NCBI GenBank assembly: GCA_019637095.1
Contig: JAHBWG010000008.1
Location: 100,431-164,430 of the forward strand
Direction: 5' to 3'
DNA length: 64,000 nucleotides
Source: Sandaracinaceae bacterium
Lineage (GTDB): Bacteria; Myxococcota_A; Polyangia; Polyangiales; Sandaracinaceae
Shown: one piece after another, positions 56,306 to 64,000 of the stretch
Position numbering within the stretch: the first letter of the stretch is position 1
Layout of the letters: the number at the start of each line of letters is the position of its first letter
The notes under the pieces: model-generated
Databases searched by the model: none
Told to the model about the DNA's origin: nothing
Seen by the model: only the letters and a program-made list of their open reading frames with translations
Program-made: the position numbers and the translations under genes

Positions 56306-56647
56306 ATGTCGATCAGCTACTACGCCATCAGTGTCCGCGACCATGCGCAGCTCGGCCCGCTGCTCGAGGGTGGGCCGACCACCGCGCCTCCGATCGACGT
56401 GGCCGCGACCTACGCCGCGCTCGTGCGCGGCGCGATGGTCGAGGGCCCGCCGAACGCGACGTTGCAGTGGGAAGGCGAGGGCAGCTACGTGTTCGTCGAC
56501 CTGTCTCCCCGAGCGATCGAGGTGACCCACGGGACCGGGGGCGGCGAAGAGCAGATGGACGTCGTGATGGACGTCTTGTCGGTCCTGCAGGGTCAGGGGC
56601 TCTACGTGTGGGATCCGCAGAGCGGGAGCTGGTTCCCGGGGAGCTGA
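56306..56647 (+). CDS. Small hypothetical protein
   Basis: 113 aa from ATG 56306 (MSISYYAISVRDHAQLGPLL). It has alternating strands and helices and ends LYVWDPQSGSWFPGS. There is no signal peptide and no known domain; size and context would suit an immunity-like or antitoxin-like protein, but nothing proves it. The next base after its stop is the first base of repeat copy 2. Confidence 0.6.
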   Translation: MSISYYAISVRDHAQLGPLLEGGPTTAPPIDVAATYAALVRGAMVEGPPNATLQWEGEGSYVFVDLSPRAIEVTHGTGGGEEQMDVVMDVLSVLQGQGLYVWDPQSGSWFPGS

Positions 56648-57009
56648 CCCGCGCCGGGGCACTTCCTCGTGGCGCGCAAGCCGCGCACGCACGGCGGGCC
56701 GCTGACGGTGACGCGCATCCGATGCCGCTTCGAGTGACCTCGCCCGCGCCCTCGACGCGCGCACGCGATCGCAAGCACGCTCGGACGATGCGAGCACAGG
56801 GAAGCAGAGCGCGCGCGATCGCGCTGAGCGCGTGGCTGATCGCGTGTGACGGGGGGACGATCGACGACGCGGGCGTCGCGCCCTGACCGACGCTGCGGGT
56901 CGCGACGCGGGCGATCGCGACGCGGGCGGTCGCGACGCGGGCGATCGCGACGCGGCGATCGTCACGCCCACCGGCTGTCCCACGCCGGGCGCGCCCGTCG
57001 CCGAGCCCG
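56648..57009 (+). repeat. Junction repeat, copy 2
   Basis: This copy starts within the gene A tail (cgcgccggggcacttcctcg) and includes the spacer and the gene B leader (MRAQGSRARAIALSAWLIAC). One base is missing after GVAP, so the leader is frameshifted, and the match to 61421 onward stops at about the codon for residue 77 of gene B. The following 200 nt up to 57212 hold no recognised gene. Confidence 0.85.
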
Positions 57010-57212
57010 GCGACCCGCCCGAGCCGCGGTGCGTCCGTCGTGCTCCGGGTGGTGCAATGAGACGGCCGCGGCGGACGTGGAGCGGCCCGTCGAGGGCGTG
57101 CCGGCCTGGGTGGGGGCGCGCGAAGGCCGCCCGGACTCGGGCGCCTGTAGGATCCGCAATCTATGTCGTCCACGACCCTGGGACGGATCGCTGCCTCGCT
57201 TCGAAACGGGCG

Positions 57213-57857
57213 TCAGCGGTCGAGGTCTTCGAGGAAGACACTCAGGTCGTTGAGCGTACCTTCGCCCGAGACCCGACTACCGTCAAAGACGTGTGTACCC
57301 CAGGCGAGTTGGAACGACTCGGCGGAGTAGGAGTCCAGGAAGAAGACGTAGCGTTCGCCCACTCTCGGAAGCAGGTGACGCGCCCCGTAAGGACAAGCGC
57401 TCGGATCCCGCCCACCTGGCTGCCACACCAACGGCGCATCGCAACGCGGGGTTCCTTCGCTGTCGGCGACGAAGAACCGGTCGACTGGGCCGCGCACACG
57501 AATGTACGAGTCGACATCGAACGTTTCGTTCAATGGATCCCTGATGAGGACCCGGGCGACCTCGAACGACTCTGAGAGTGTGAAACCCATGCGCTCGGTA
57601 GATGGATAGACGATCGGGGAGTCGGGGTCGGGATCGTCCACCACGAGCCCCTGCACCACGATCCCCCCTCGCTCGCGTACGATCACCGCGAAGTCGACGA
57701 GACCCGTGGGGACCTCGCGCCGCGTATCACAGAGTGCAGGGCTCACATACCTTGCGTCCTCTTCCCAACAATCGGCGGGAGCCACACACCCCGGCGCGCT
57801 GGTGAGTGCCAGGTGCGCGATGAGAAGCGTCCGCCGCCAGCACTCTGAGTGGGGCAC
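57213..57857 (-). CDS. Secreted lipoprotein, unknown
   Basis: 214 aa. The signal TLLIAHLALTSAPGCVAP has a lipobox-like Cys near residue 24. The mature domain has VDFAVIVRERGGIVVQGLVV, SYIRVRGPVDRFFVADSEG and VGERYVFFLDSYSAESFQLA, with paired cysteines (DCWEED, LCDTRRE, RCDAPLV, ACPYGA). G+C is well below that of its neighbours, which suggests import. Upstream, the IS element has cut another gene in two. Confidence 0.7.
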   Translation of the reverse strand: MPHSECWRRTLLIAHLALTSAPGCVAPADCWEEDARYVSPALCDTRREVPTGLVDFAVIVRERGGIVVQGLVVDDPDPDSPIVYPSTERMGFTLSESFEVARVLIRDPLNETFDVDSYIRVRGPVDRFFVADSEGTPRCDAPLVWQPGGRDPSACPYGARHLLPRVGERYVFFLDSYSAESFQLAWGTHVFDGSRVSGEGTLNDLSVFLEDLDR

Positions 57858-57866
57858 GAGGACCTC

Positions 57867-58015
57867 CTACGGGCCCGACGGTGGCACCGCGGCCGCGCCG
57901 CTCGGCGTCGCGATGTAGATGCGACCGCGCTCCGAAGCATCGCCGCCTTCCGGGGGCACGCTCGAGATCAGAGACGCGGACGAGACCCGGAAGTCAAAGG
58001 GGACTCTGACGGGAA
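57867..58015 (-). pseudogene. 3' part of a gene split by the IS
   Basis: Reading minus from the IS end: PVRVPFDFRVSSASLISSVP, then ASERGRIYIATPSGAAAV and a stop at 57867. It lies upstream of, and in the same direction as, the lipoprotein gene. The likely 5' part is at 60665-60780. Confidence 0.5.
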
Positions 58016-58040
58016 TCCAGACCTCCTGACCTACCCCCTG
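58016..58040. repeat. IS terminal inverted repeat, left
   Basis: 25 bp identical, inverted, to 60640-60664. Confidence 0.9.
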
Positions 58041-58056
58041 GGCCGAGATGTCCGGT

Positions 58057-60552
58057 TCAGCGTTCGGCGGGGCGAGCCGTGCGCGGTCCGGGGAACGCGA
58101 GGGTGGTGTCCGGAGCCGGCTTGACGCTGAAGCGTAGGCGGAGGGCGGAGCCGGGGAAGCGCGTCGCGGTCCCGTTGAGTTGGTCGCAGAGCTCGAGCAA
58201 CGCCTGAGTGCGACGGGGCGCGCTGAGCGGCTCGAGGTAGACATGCAGCTCGTCGTCGCCCACGACGATGTCACCCGCAGTCGCGAGGGCGCTCTGCACC
58301 AGGGTGCGGCCCTCGTCCTCGGCGCGCTTGTAGTGCGGCGCGATCAGGCGAAGGAGGTCGCCCTCGGCTTGGTACGCGACCATCTTGAGGAGGTCGGTGA
58401 TGAGCTTGCGTTCGACGCGCAGCTTGATGACCTCGCCCCTAGCGAGCTGCTGCACGGGAACGCGCGATGGCGTGGCGTCGCGCTGCTTCTCGAGCGCGGT
58501 GATCCGGTCCGCCGCCGCGCGGATCTGGTGCATGATGGGCGCGTTGTCGTTCTTGAAGGCGCGCAGGGTTCGTCGCGCACCTGCGACGTCGATGAAGGCC
58601 TCGACGCCGAGCGCGACGGCGAGCGCATTGAGCTCGGCGTACGCAGCGCGGACCTCTGCATGGAGCGCCTTGCGGCGGGGGTTGGGGACTTGTCGGGTCG
58701 CGTCGGCGGGCTCGACGCCGTAGTCGACGAGGGCGTCGAGCGCATACTCCTCGCGCAGGTACTTGAAGAAGTTTTCCTGGCGCCAGCGCTCGAACATCCG
58801 ATGGGCGATCTCGATGGCGGGCAGGTCCGAACGCGAGGTGACGATCGGGGTCTGGTGGCCGTCGTCACCGAGGCGCGTCACCTCGCGCAGGTGCAGTCTC
58901 TTGCGGGAGCTGCGGGGGCCGTAGTCGATGTAGGTCCCTCGGTCCGCGAGGTCGTAGCTGACCTTGCGCCCGTCGAGCTCGGCCTCGTGCACAGTGAAGC
59001 AGGAGCGAGGCAGCGACCGGGAGCCGCCTGGGCGCTTCTTGCGGTAGGTGAGGATGTCGAAGCCGCTCTCGATCAGCTGTCGGAAGAGCTTGGGGCTCCA
59101 GCCGCCCCGGTCGAAGACGACGGTGACCCGACGCTCGCCGACGAGGGCACGAACCTCCTCGAGGATCACAGGGAGCATCTCGGCGAGCGCCCGATTGGCC
59201 TCGGTAGTGACGACGAACAGCGGCTCGCCCTCGGCGTCGTTGACCCAGTAGTCGGTGGTGGCCGGCATCGACAGGCGCATGCGGGCGAGATGGGCCTTCG
59301 GGATGCGGCGCTTGCCGTGGTAGGCGCGGACGTGACCATCGACGTACAGGAAGCCCATCGCGTGGCCGCGGGCAGCGACGCGTCGTTGCGCGAGCGCGCG
59401 GCCGAGCTCGGCGGCGCGGCCGTAGGTGGCCAGGCGCGCGAGCTTGCGGCGCAGGGTCTTGACCTCCGGCGCGCGGTCGAGGCCGAGCAGTCGACCAAGC
59501 GCCTGCGGTGAGTGCTCCTTGAGGGCCTCGGGGCGCTTGATCCGCATCAGCGCCATCAGCAGCAGCATCGCGACGGTCGTGCGCAAGCCGTAGAACGCGG
59601 GGCCGATGCTCCCGTAGATCTCGGCGGCGCACTCGAACACGCCGCTGTCCACCAGGGCCGGGATCGCCAGCAGCGCGCCCGCCGACGGCACCTTGGTGCC
59701 CGAGCGGAACAAGGGCGCGGCGTCATCGAGCATGCCCAGGCACGCGAGCACGCGATCGAGGCAGCGGTCGGCAGGGTCGCGGTCGAGCGACGTCGGCAAC
59801 GACGGCTCGTCGCTGCAACCGGACAGGTTTGGGTCCCCCCCTTCGGCGAAGCACTCGGGCCCGGATTCGGCCGGTTCCGGCGGCAATGCGGGCGTCTTCG
59901 GCGCCGGCGTCGCGCTCGAACCGGACAGGTTTGGGTCCCCCCCTTCGGGGAGGTGTTCGGGCCCGGATTCGGTCGGTTCCGGCGGCGACGAGGGCGTGTT
60001 CGGCGTCGGCGTCGCGCTCGAACCGGACAGGTTTGGGTCCCCGGCGCCGAAGCCCAGCGCGCCCTGCTCGGCAACGGGCGACTCCCAGCCGAGACGGCGG
60101 ATCAGGTTGCGCGCCGCCTTCGCGCTCACGCCGAGGCGGCGCGCGATCTCCCGGTGGCCCACGCCCTCCGCCTTCCAGTCGTTGACGAGGGCGACGCGCG
60201 AGCGAGGCACGCGAGCGACGCCCTTGGGGTAGCCGACGGGTCGGCCGAGCGCCACGAGACCGCCCGACTCGAAGCGGCGCTGGTTACGTCGCACCGTGCG
60301 CTCATCGCAGCCGAACGCGATCGCCACTGCGCTCTGCTTGGCGAAGCCCTGCTCCACCAAGTTCACTATCGCGTGTGCCTCGCTCATGCGATCGCCGCAC
60401 GCGTAGCTCGCGACGACGACGCCGCACACCGTGACGACGCGATAGCCGTGGCGTGTCTCGACCCGGCACCGGTCGTTGATCACGACCGTGCCGTCCCCGA
60501 CCTCCCGGCCGATCGACGGCAGCGGCACCTGCTCGGGCTTGCTCGCGGCCAT
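58057..60552 (-). CDS. Large transposase with helix-turn-helix and internal 34-aa repeats
   Basis: 831 aa from ATG 60552. Two N-terminal helix-turn-helix units (KQSAVAIAFGCDERTVRRNQ and GHREIARRLGVSAKAARNLI) precede a Pro/Ser-rich linker of 2.3 units of a 34-aa repeat (GDPNLSGSSATPTPNTPSS...). The catalytic region has FLYVDGHVRAYHGKRRIPKA, VTVVFDRGGWSPKLF and IAHRMFERWRQENFFKYLRE, giving D, D and E residues in DDE-like order. A basic C-terminus follows. The repeat in the linker is the same DNA motif as in the IS leader (see 59819-60042). Confidence 0.85.
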   Translation of the reverse strand: MAASKPEQVPLPSIGREVGDGTVVINDRCRVETRHGYRVVTVCGVVVASYACGDRMSEAHAIVNLVEQGFAKQSAVAIAFGCDERTVRRNQRRFESGGLVALGRPVGYPKGVARVPRSRVALVNDWKAEGVGHREIARRLGVSAKAARNLIRRLGWESPVAEQGALGFGAGDPNLSGSSATPTPNTPSSPPEPTESGPEHLPEGGDPNLSGSSATPAPKTPALPPEPAESGPECFAEGGDPNLSGCSDEPSLPTSLDRDPADRCLDRVLACLGMLDDAAPLFRSGTKVPSAGALLAIPALVDSGVFECAAEIYGSIGPAFYGLRTTVAMLLLMALMRIKRPEALKEHSPQALGRLLGLDRAPEVKTLRRKLARLATYGRAAELGRALAQRRVAARGHAMGFLYVDGHVRAYHGKRRIPKAHLARMRLSMPATTDYWVNDAEGEPLFVVTTEANRALAEMLPVILEEVRALVGERRVTVVFDRGGWSPKLFRQLIESGFDILTYRKKRPGGSRSLPRSCFTVHEAELDGRKVSYDLADRGTYIDYGPRSSRKRLHLREVTRLGDDGHQTPIVTSRSDLPAIEIAHRMFERWRQENFFKYLREEYALDALVDYGVEPADATRQVPNPRRKALHAEVRAAYAELNALAVALGVEAFIDVAGARRTLRAFKNDNAPIMHQIRAAADRITALEKQRDATPSRVPVQQLARGEVIKLRVERKLITDLLKMVAYQAEGDLLRLIAPHYKRAEDEGRTLVQSALATAGDIVVGDDELHVYLEPLSAPRRTQALLELCDQLNGTATRFPGSALRLRFSVKPAPDTTLAFPGPRTARPAER
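59819..60042 (-). repeat. 102-bp coding repeats carrying a 20-bp motif
   Basis: The 20-mer ccggacaggtttgggtcccc occurs at 59819, 59921 and 60023, exactly 102 bp apart, in frame within the transposase gene. A fourth copy with one change (ccggacaggtttgagtcccc) sits at 60583-60602, 30 nt upstream of the start codon and in the same orientation. It may be a transposase-binding motif carried into the coding region. Confidence 0.85.
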
Positions 60553-60639
60553 GCCCGACGATCGCCGCTCGGCGAAAAAAAACCGGACAGGTTTGAGTCC
60601 CCACCCCTGGGTGGCCGGCTCAGGAAATCAGGCGCTCCG

Positions 60640-60664
60640 CAGGGGGTAGGTCAGGAGGTCTGGA
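60640..60664. repeat. IS terminal inverted repeat, right
   Basis: 25 bp identical, inverted, to 58016-58040. Confidence 0.9.
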
Positions 60665-60780
60665 ATCGTTGTTGCCGTGTTCCATGGCGACAAACGCTGG
60701 ACCTGGCGTCGTAGCCACAACGACGCCTTTCGCGCGCGCATCTACACCCCCGAGTAGGACAGACAGACTTTCTAGAGGGT
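60665..60780 (-). pseudogene. Possible 5' part of the gene split by the IS
   Basis: On the minus strand this reads RDCYPLESLSVLLGGVDARA and KGVVVATTPGPAFVAMEHGN up to the IS end. The text is protein-like but has no start within view, and the frame relation to 57867-58015 depends on the unknown target duplication. The rest of the stretch to 60900 holds two ttctagaggg repeats (60770 and 60820) and nothing else I recognise. Confidence 0.35.
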
Positions 60781-60900
60781 AGCAGTCACGACGGACTTCC
60801 GGGAAGCGGCGGTGAGTGCGGATCTTCTAGAGGGACCTCCGAATCCAATGATCTCGCCTGGGTGAGGCCGGGCCGGGCGAGCGAAAGGGCGGCGCCTAAG

Positions 60901-61420
60901 TGTCGTGACCCGCACATCTTGCCGCAAATCGGCCCGGAAAGTCCGCAAGGGTCGGCGTGAGCTGAGGGGTGCTCGGGGGCTTCGAGCCGGCGAGGGCCGG
61001 CATGAGGTACCGATGAGCACGACCAAGACGAAGGAGCCCACGCGCGCGGCGAAGAGGGCCGCGCGTACGGGTACGGGCACGAGGGAGCCGGCGAAGGGAC
61101 GGGGCTTCACGCTCGCGGAGAAGTTGCGGGCGCTGACGCTGGTGGTCGTGGGCATGAGGCGGGTGCAGGTGGCCGAGGCGATCGGCACGACGACGGAGTC
61201 GCTGCGCCGTTGGGTCGTCGAGGCGGAGGCGGACGGAACGATGCCCACGGCGCCCTCGGGCCCGAAGAGCTCGGCACGGCCGGCCGAGCAGGGGCCCGAC
61301 GCAGCGCAGGCGAGGCCGCGCGCGCTTCACACGCCGAAGGACCCGGGCCAGGGCCTGGGCGAAGCGGAGCAGGCCGCCATCCTCGAGCTGAAGAAGCGCC
61401 ATCCGTCGATGGGCCCGGCG
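60901..61420 (+). mobile_element. Left end of a truncated IS481-like element
   Basis: It begins with tgtcgtgacccgcacatctt, an IS481-style TGT terminus, 112 nt before a transposase start. The element is cut off at about 61420, where repeat copy 3 begins. No right end is found in the window. Confidence 0.6.
61013..61420 (+). pseudogene. Truncated DDE transposase, N-terminal part
   Basis: MSTTKTKEPTRAAKRAARTG starts a basic leader; GFTLAEKLRALTLVVVGMRR and VQVAEAIGTTTESLRRWVVE form the first helix-turn-helix; AILELKKRHPSMGPARLR is the second, typical of IS481/IS3-type proteins. The frame then runs into the gene A tail, so the catalytic DDE domain is gone. Confidence 0.75.
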
Positions 61421-61735
61421 CGGCTTCGGCGTGGCGCGGGTGGTGGACGGAGCTCCGGTTCGAGCTGCGCCGGTGGGCCGACCCGACGCTGCTCGGGGCC
61501 GCGCTCGTGGTGCGCGCGCCGACCGAGGGCGACGTGCTGCACGTCCGGGCCGAGCCCGCGCCGGGGCACTTCCTCGTGGCGCGCAAGCCGCGCACGCACG
61601 GCGGGCCGCTGACGGTGACGCGCATCCGATGCCGCTTCGAGTGACCTCGCCCGCGCCCTCGACGCGCGCCCGCGATCGCAGGCACGCTCGGACGATGCGA
61701 GCCCAGGGAACCAGAGCGCGCGCGATCGCGCTGAG
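61421..61735 (+). repeat. Junction repeat, copy 3
   Basis: It starts at the same base of gene A as copy 1 (cggcttcggcgtggcgcggg), lacks 2 nt near 61450 so the gene A frame is broken, and then runs through the shared spacer into an intact gene B. The junction with the transposase fragment is sharp. Confidence 0.85.
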
Positions 61736-63032
61736 TGTGTGGCTGATCGCGTGTGACGGGGGGACGATCGACGACGCGGGCGTCGCGCCCCTGACCGACG
61801 CCGCGGCTCGCGACGCGGGCGATCGCGACGCGGGCGGTCGCGACGCGGGCGATCGCGACGCGGCGATCGTCACGCCCACCGGCTGTCCCGCGCCGGACGC
61901 GCCCGTCGCCGAGCCCTACGCCCTCTACCCGGCGCTCGACCTCGCGCGCGTCCCCTTCCACGTCGCCGACGGGCCGTGGGGCGCGCGACGCGCGATCGAG
62001 GCGCCCGCCGTGCCGGTGACCACGCGCCGCGTCAGCGTCGCGACCGCGGCCGAGCTCGAGCGCGAGGGCCTCGTCCCGGGCAGCGAGATCACCGTCACCG
62101 CGAGCATCGACCGCACGGTCACGCTGCTCGGCGACGTGACCGACCTCGACCTCATCGTCCCGACGGGCGTCCGCGTCGGCGGCCTGAACCTCGGGCGCGC
62201 CTCGCCGCCCTCCACCTCGCGCCGCGTGCGCGTGCGCGGCACGACGCCGGGCGCGCACTCCGGCGGCGTGATCGGGCAGGTCGTGTTCTTCTCCGCCGAC
62301 TTCGAGGACGCGATCCTCGACGGCGTCGACCTCGACGCGCGCGACGGCGACCGTCACGGCCTCGCCTGGTACATCGCCACGCAGCGCGGCGCGCGCTTCG
62401 CGATCGTCAACAACCGCGCGCACGCCGCGGCGGCCGCCTCGCTCCACGGGCCGGTCACCGACCTCGTCATCGCGGGCAACCACGTCGTCAGCGGCGCGCG
62501 CTCGCGCGCCTCGAACGGCTACCCCGAGGGCTGGTCGCTGCGCGGCGGCCGGCGGCTCGTCGTCTTCGGCAACCGGCTCGAGGGCAACCGCTACCACCGC
62601 GTGCGGGTCCATCCCGAGGACGACCCGACCGAGTACGCGTGGATCGCCGACAACGTGCTCGTCGATCCCTACGAGGCGCGCATCGTCTGGGCGGCGGCGC
62701 TCTCCGACGGCGCCTCGCCGTGGGACGGCTTCTGGGCCGTGTGCAACGTCGTCTATGCGCACAGCGACACGACGCGCGGCTGCCTCGGCTGGAGCTTCGA
62801 AGCGCCCGCCGCGAGCTACGCGCGCCTGACGAACAACGTGTTCTACGGCGTCGTCGACGAAGCCGGTCTGCGCGCGCGCGCGGGCAGCGGCGACCAGGAC
62901 GTCACCACCGGGAACACCTACCACCCGTGGGAGGACCCGCCTCCGTGGGGCGCGCTCGGCGACCCGCGCGACATCGCCCTCGGCGACCCGCCCGACCCGC
63001 ACCCGCAAGACCCGATGTGCCCTGGCCCCTGA
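61695..63032 (+). CDS. Lipoprotein B, beta-helix type
   Basis: 445 aa from ATG 61695. Lipobox LIAC (VWLIACDGG) is followed by a 12-nt-repeat spacer (DAGDRDAGGRDAGDRDA). The mature part has repeated short strands, NNRAHAAAAASLHGPVTDLV, IAGNHVVSGARSRASNG, VVFGNRLEGNRYHRVRV and IADNVLVDPYEARIV. This is the ladder pattern of a right-handed parallel beta-helix (pectate-lyase-like fold). It is probably a surface protein binding or cutting a polysaccharide; no catalytic residues were identified. Its leader is the source or sister of the decayed copies at 51.5 and 56.8 kb. Confidence 0.8.
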   Translation: MRAQGTRARAIALSVWLIACDGGTIDDAGVAPLTDAAARDAGDRDAGGRDAGDRDAAIVTPTGCPAPDAPVAEPYALYPALDLARVPFHVADGPWGARRAIEAPAVPVTTRRVSVATAAELEREGLVPGSEITVTASIDRTVTLLGDVTDLDLIVPTGVRVGGLNLGRASPPSTSRRVRVRGTTPGAHSGGVIGQVVFFSADFEDAILDGVDLDARDGDRHGLAWYIATQRGARFAIVNNRAHAAAAASLHGPVTDLVIAGNHVVSGARSRASNGYPEGWSLRGGRRLVVFGNRLEGNRYHRVRVHPEDDPTEYAWIADNVLVDPYEARIVWAAALSDGASPWDGFWAVCNVVYAHSDTTRGCLGWSFEAPAASYARLTNNVFYGVVDEAGLRARAGSGDQDVTTGNTYHPWEDPPPWGALGDPRDIALGDPPDPHPQDPMCPGP

Positions 63033-63038
63033 GGCGGC

Positions 63039-63734
63039 TCACCGCACGAGGCGACCGACGGCGCGGATCGTCGCGTTGACGCTCGCGCGCACGCTCCCCT
63101 CCGGGAACGGATCGCCGGGCGCGAGATCGACCTCCGTCTGCGCGAAGAAGCGCACCCGCCGCGAGGTCGACACGAGGTGGTCGCTCAGCGCGGCGGCGCC
63201 CTCGCCGTCGATCGTGAGCTCACCGCTCGGCGTCGCGCCGGCCGCGATCGGCGGCACGGTGCCGAACCGGCGCACGCCGAGCGCCGGGTCGATCGAGGTC
63301 GCCGCCTCGGGGCCCCAGAACACGGCGATCTCGCCGACCGGGACGGTGAGCGTGTTGAGCGAGACCTCGTAGCGCACGCGCTCGACCGCGTAGGAGTCGA
63401 CCACGCGCAGCCCGACCTCGCCCGCCTCCGACAGCAGCGCGTCGGCGTCGATCACGCCGCCGACCGGGACGGAGATCGTGCGCGGCGCCGGATCGCACAC
63501 GCCGCCGACGCACTCGAGCGTGACCGCGTCGCTCGGGGGGCACATCCCCATCGGGCCGCACGAGACGGACGCGATGGTGCCGTCCCCACCGCGCAGCTCC
63601 GTCGGCAGCGCGAGCGAGGCGGTCGACACCTCGAGCTCCTGGCGGCCGGTGCTGAAGACGACGCTGATGGTTCCGTCGCATCCCGAGAGGGCGAGCGCGA
63701 GCGCGAGGGCCGGGCGCACCCGAAGCCATGTCAT
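63039..63734 (-). CDS. Lipoprotein, unknown
   Basis: 231 aa. Lipobox ALSGCDG after LRVRPALALALALSG. The mature domain is beta-rich with paired cysteines (SCGPMGMC, LECVGGVC) and ends in RVRFFAQTEVDLAPGDPF followed by VNATIRAVGRLVR. Its start is 4 nt past the stop of the partial gene upstream, so the two share a transcript. It is convergent with gene B. Confidence 0.75.
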   Translation of the reverse strand: MTWLRVRPALALALALSGCDGTISVVFSTGRQELEVSTASLALPTELRGGDGTIASVSCGPMGMCPPSDAVTLECVGGVCDPAPRTISVPVGGVIDADALLSEAGEVGLRVVDSYAVERVRYEVSLNTLTVPVGEIAVFWGPEAATSIDPALGVRRFGTVPPIAAGATPSGELTIDGEGAAALSDHLVSTSRRVRFFAQTEVDLAPGDPFPEGSVRASVNATIRAVGRLVR

Positions 63735-63738
63735 GCGC

Positions 63739-64000
63739 TCAGTCTACACCCGCGCTCGGGAGCGCGCGCGGATCCACCACGAGGACGAGCGGCGGCGGCG
63801 CGTCGCCCTGCCCGAGCGCGAGCGCGAGCGCGGCGCCGACGCCGGCGGCGAGCACCGCGGCGACCGCCGTCCAGACGTACCACTGCTCCCACCAGCCGGG
63901 CTCGGCGGCGTGGATCGGCAGCGGCTCGGCGAGCCAGCGGCGACCCTCGGCGAGCGAGCCCGCGAGCGGGCCGCTCGCGCGCGGCGCGCCGGCGCCGTCG
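63739..64000 (-). CDS. Partial membrane protein (C-terminal end)
   Basis: The gene runs off the right edge; 86 codons are visible. They read GRRWLAEPLPIHAAEPGWWE, then one transmembrane helix (WYVWTAVAAVLAAGVGAALA) and a tail ending VVDPRALPSAGVD at a TGA. A C-terminal helix of this kind is common in myxobacterial TPR/PEGA envelope proteins, but the rest is out of view. Confidence 0.7.
   Translation of the reverse strand, partial: DGAGAPRASGPLAGSLAEGRRWLAEPLPIHAAEPGWWEQWYVWTAVAAVLAAGVGAALALALGQGDAPPPLVLVVDPRALPSAGVD

Larger units (their letters stand above)
58016..60664 (-). mobile_element. Intact IS with perfect 25-bp terminal repeats
   Basis: 2649 bp. Ends at 58016-58040 and 60640-60664 are perfect inverted repeats beginning tccagacctcctgaccta. 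One large transposase gene fills it. I see no clear target duplication. Family placement is uncertain; it is not IS630, IS3 or IS481. It splits an ORF on the minus strand. Confidence 0.85.

Noticed and set aside
58016..60664. CRISPR-like array suspected from the regular 20-bp repeats
   Set aside because: Only three copies, spaced exactly 102 bp, within a coding frame and with similar rather than unique spacers.
59512..60714. Plus-strand frame of 400 codons across the IS
   Set aside because: Antisense to the transposase; its last 25 codons after the IS are protein-like but the minus strand reads equally well there.

Overview
The window is about 70% G+C with strong G/C third-position bias. It is packed with lipoproteins (lipobox signals, often followed by Asp/Ala/Gly-rich linkers), a Hanks-type Ser/Thr kinase, TPR and FG-GAP proteins, a MYXO-CTERM-like tail, and a complete lower mevalonate operon. 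This points to a myxobacterium (Myxococcota, probably a Sandaracinus-like member of the Polyangiales). That is inference from gene content; there is no rRNA or marker gene here. I see no tRNA, rRNA or CRISPR array.

Layout. 0-6.4 kb: zinc-ribbon membrane protein, small lipoproteins including three CsgG-like paralogues, a TPR protein and a divergent Ser/Thr kinase. 6.6-8.8 kb: a COG1373-type ATPase and an orphan Imm49-type immunity protein. 9.0-28.4 kb: an accessory island. It opens with a decayed copy of part of the host gene at 30 kb, then an ImmA/IrrE peptidase overlapping a PIN-like gene, then a spacer holding a decayed copy of part of the gene at 1.2 kb. The main array follows: SNF2 helicase with DUF3883, small PD-(D/E)XK-like protein, two-HEPN-site protein, two tandem DUF1156 (COG1743) DNA methylases, a DUF499 (COG1483) ATPase with an N-terminal Swt1-type HEPN, and a further HEPN protein. 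An IS630-like element with TA duplications lies 7 nt past the last gene. 28.6-35.3 kb: secreted di-heme beta-propeller protein, broken AbiEii-like nucleotidyltransferase, FG-GAP lipoprotein, small Cys-rich lipoprotein. 35.4-41.5 kb (minus): polyprenyl synthase, mevalonate kinase, diphosphomevalonate decarboxylase, phosphomevalonate kinase and HMG-CoA reductase, overlapping or nearly so, preceded by a GIDE-like membrane protein. 41.5-51.5 kb: envelope and unknown proteins, one with an HExxH motif. 51.5-61.7 kb: a second accessory stretch carrying a Hen1-Pnkp RNA-repair pair, an intact IS with 25-bp perfect inverted repeats, a truncated second transposase, and three direct copies of one lipoprotein-gene junction. 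61.7-64 kb: beta-helix lipoprotein, another lipoprotein and a partial membrane protein.

How genes may work together. The 11.7-26.9 kb array has the parts of a modification-based defence system: methylases to mark self, a translocating helicase, an AAA ATPase and several nuclease-type modules (PD-(D/E)XK, DUF3883, four HEPN sites). DUF1156, DUF499 and SNF2 proteins are recurrent neighbours in defence islands. The unusual points are the paired methylases, one with a lost zinc ribbon and a low-GC mosaic core, and the density of HEPN modules. The mevalonate operon turns acetoacetyl-derived HMG-CoA into IPP and prenyl diphosphates. Hen1-Pnkp repairs ribotoxin-cut RNA.

Recurring theme. Decayed copies of host-gene fragments sit at the edges of imported modules (9.03, 11.28, 51.26, 56.65 and 61.42 kb), as scars of recombination or of lost paralogues.
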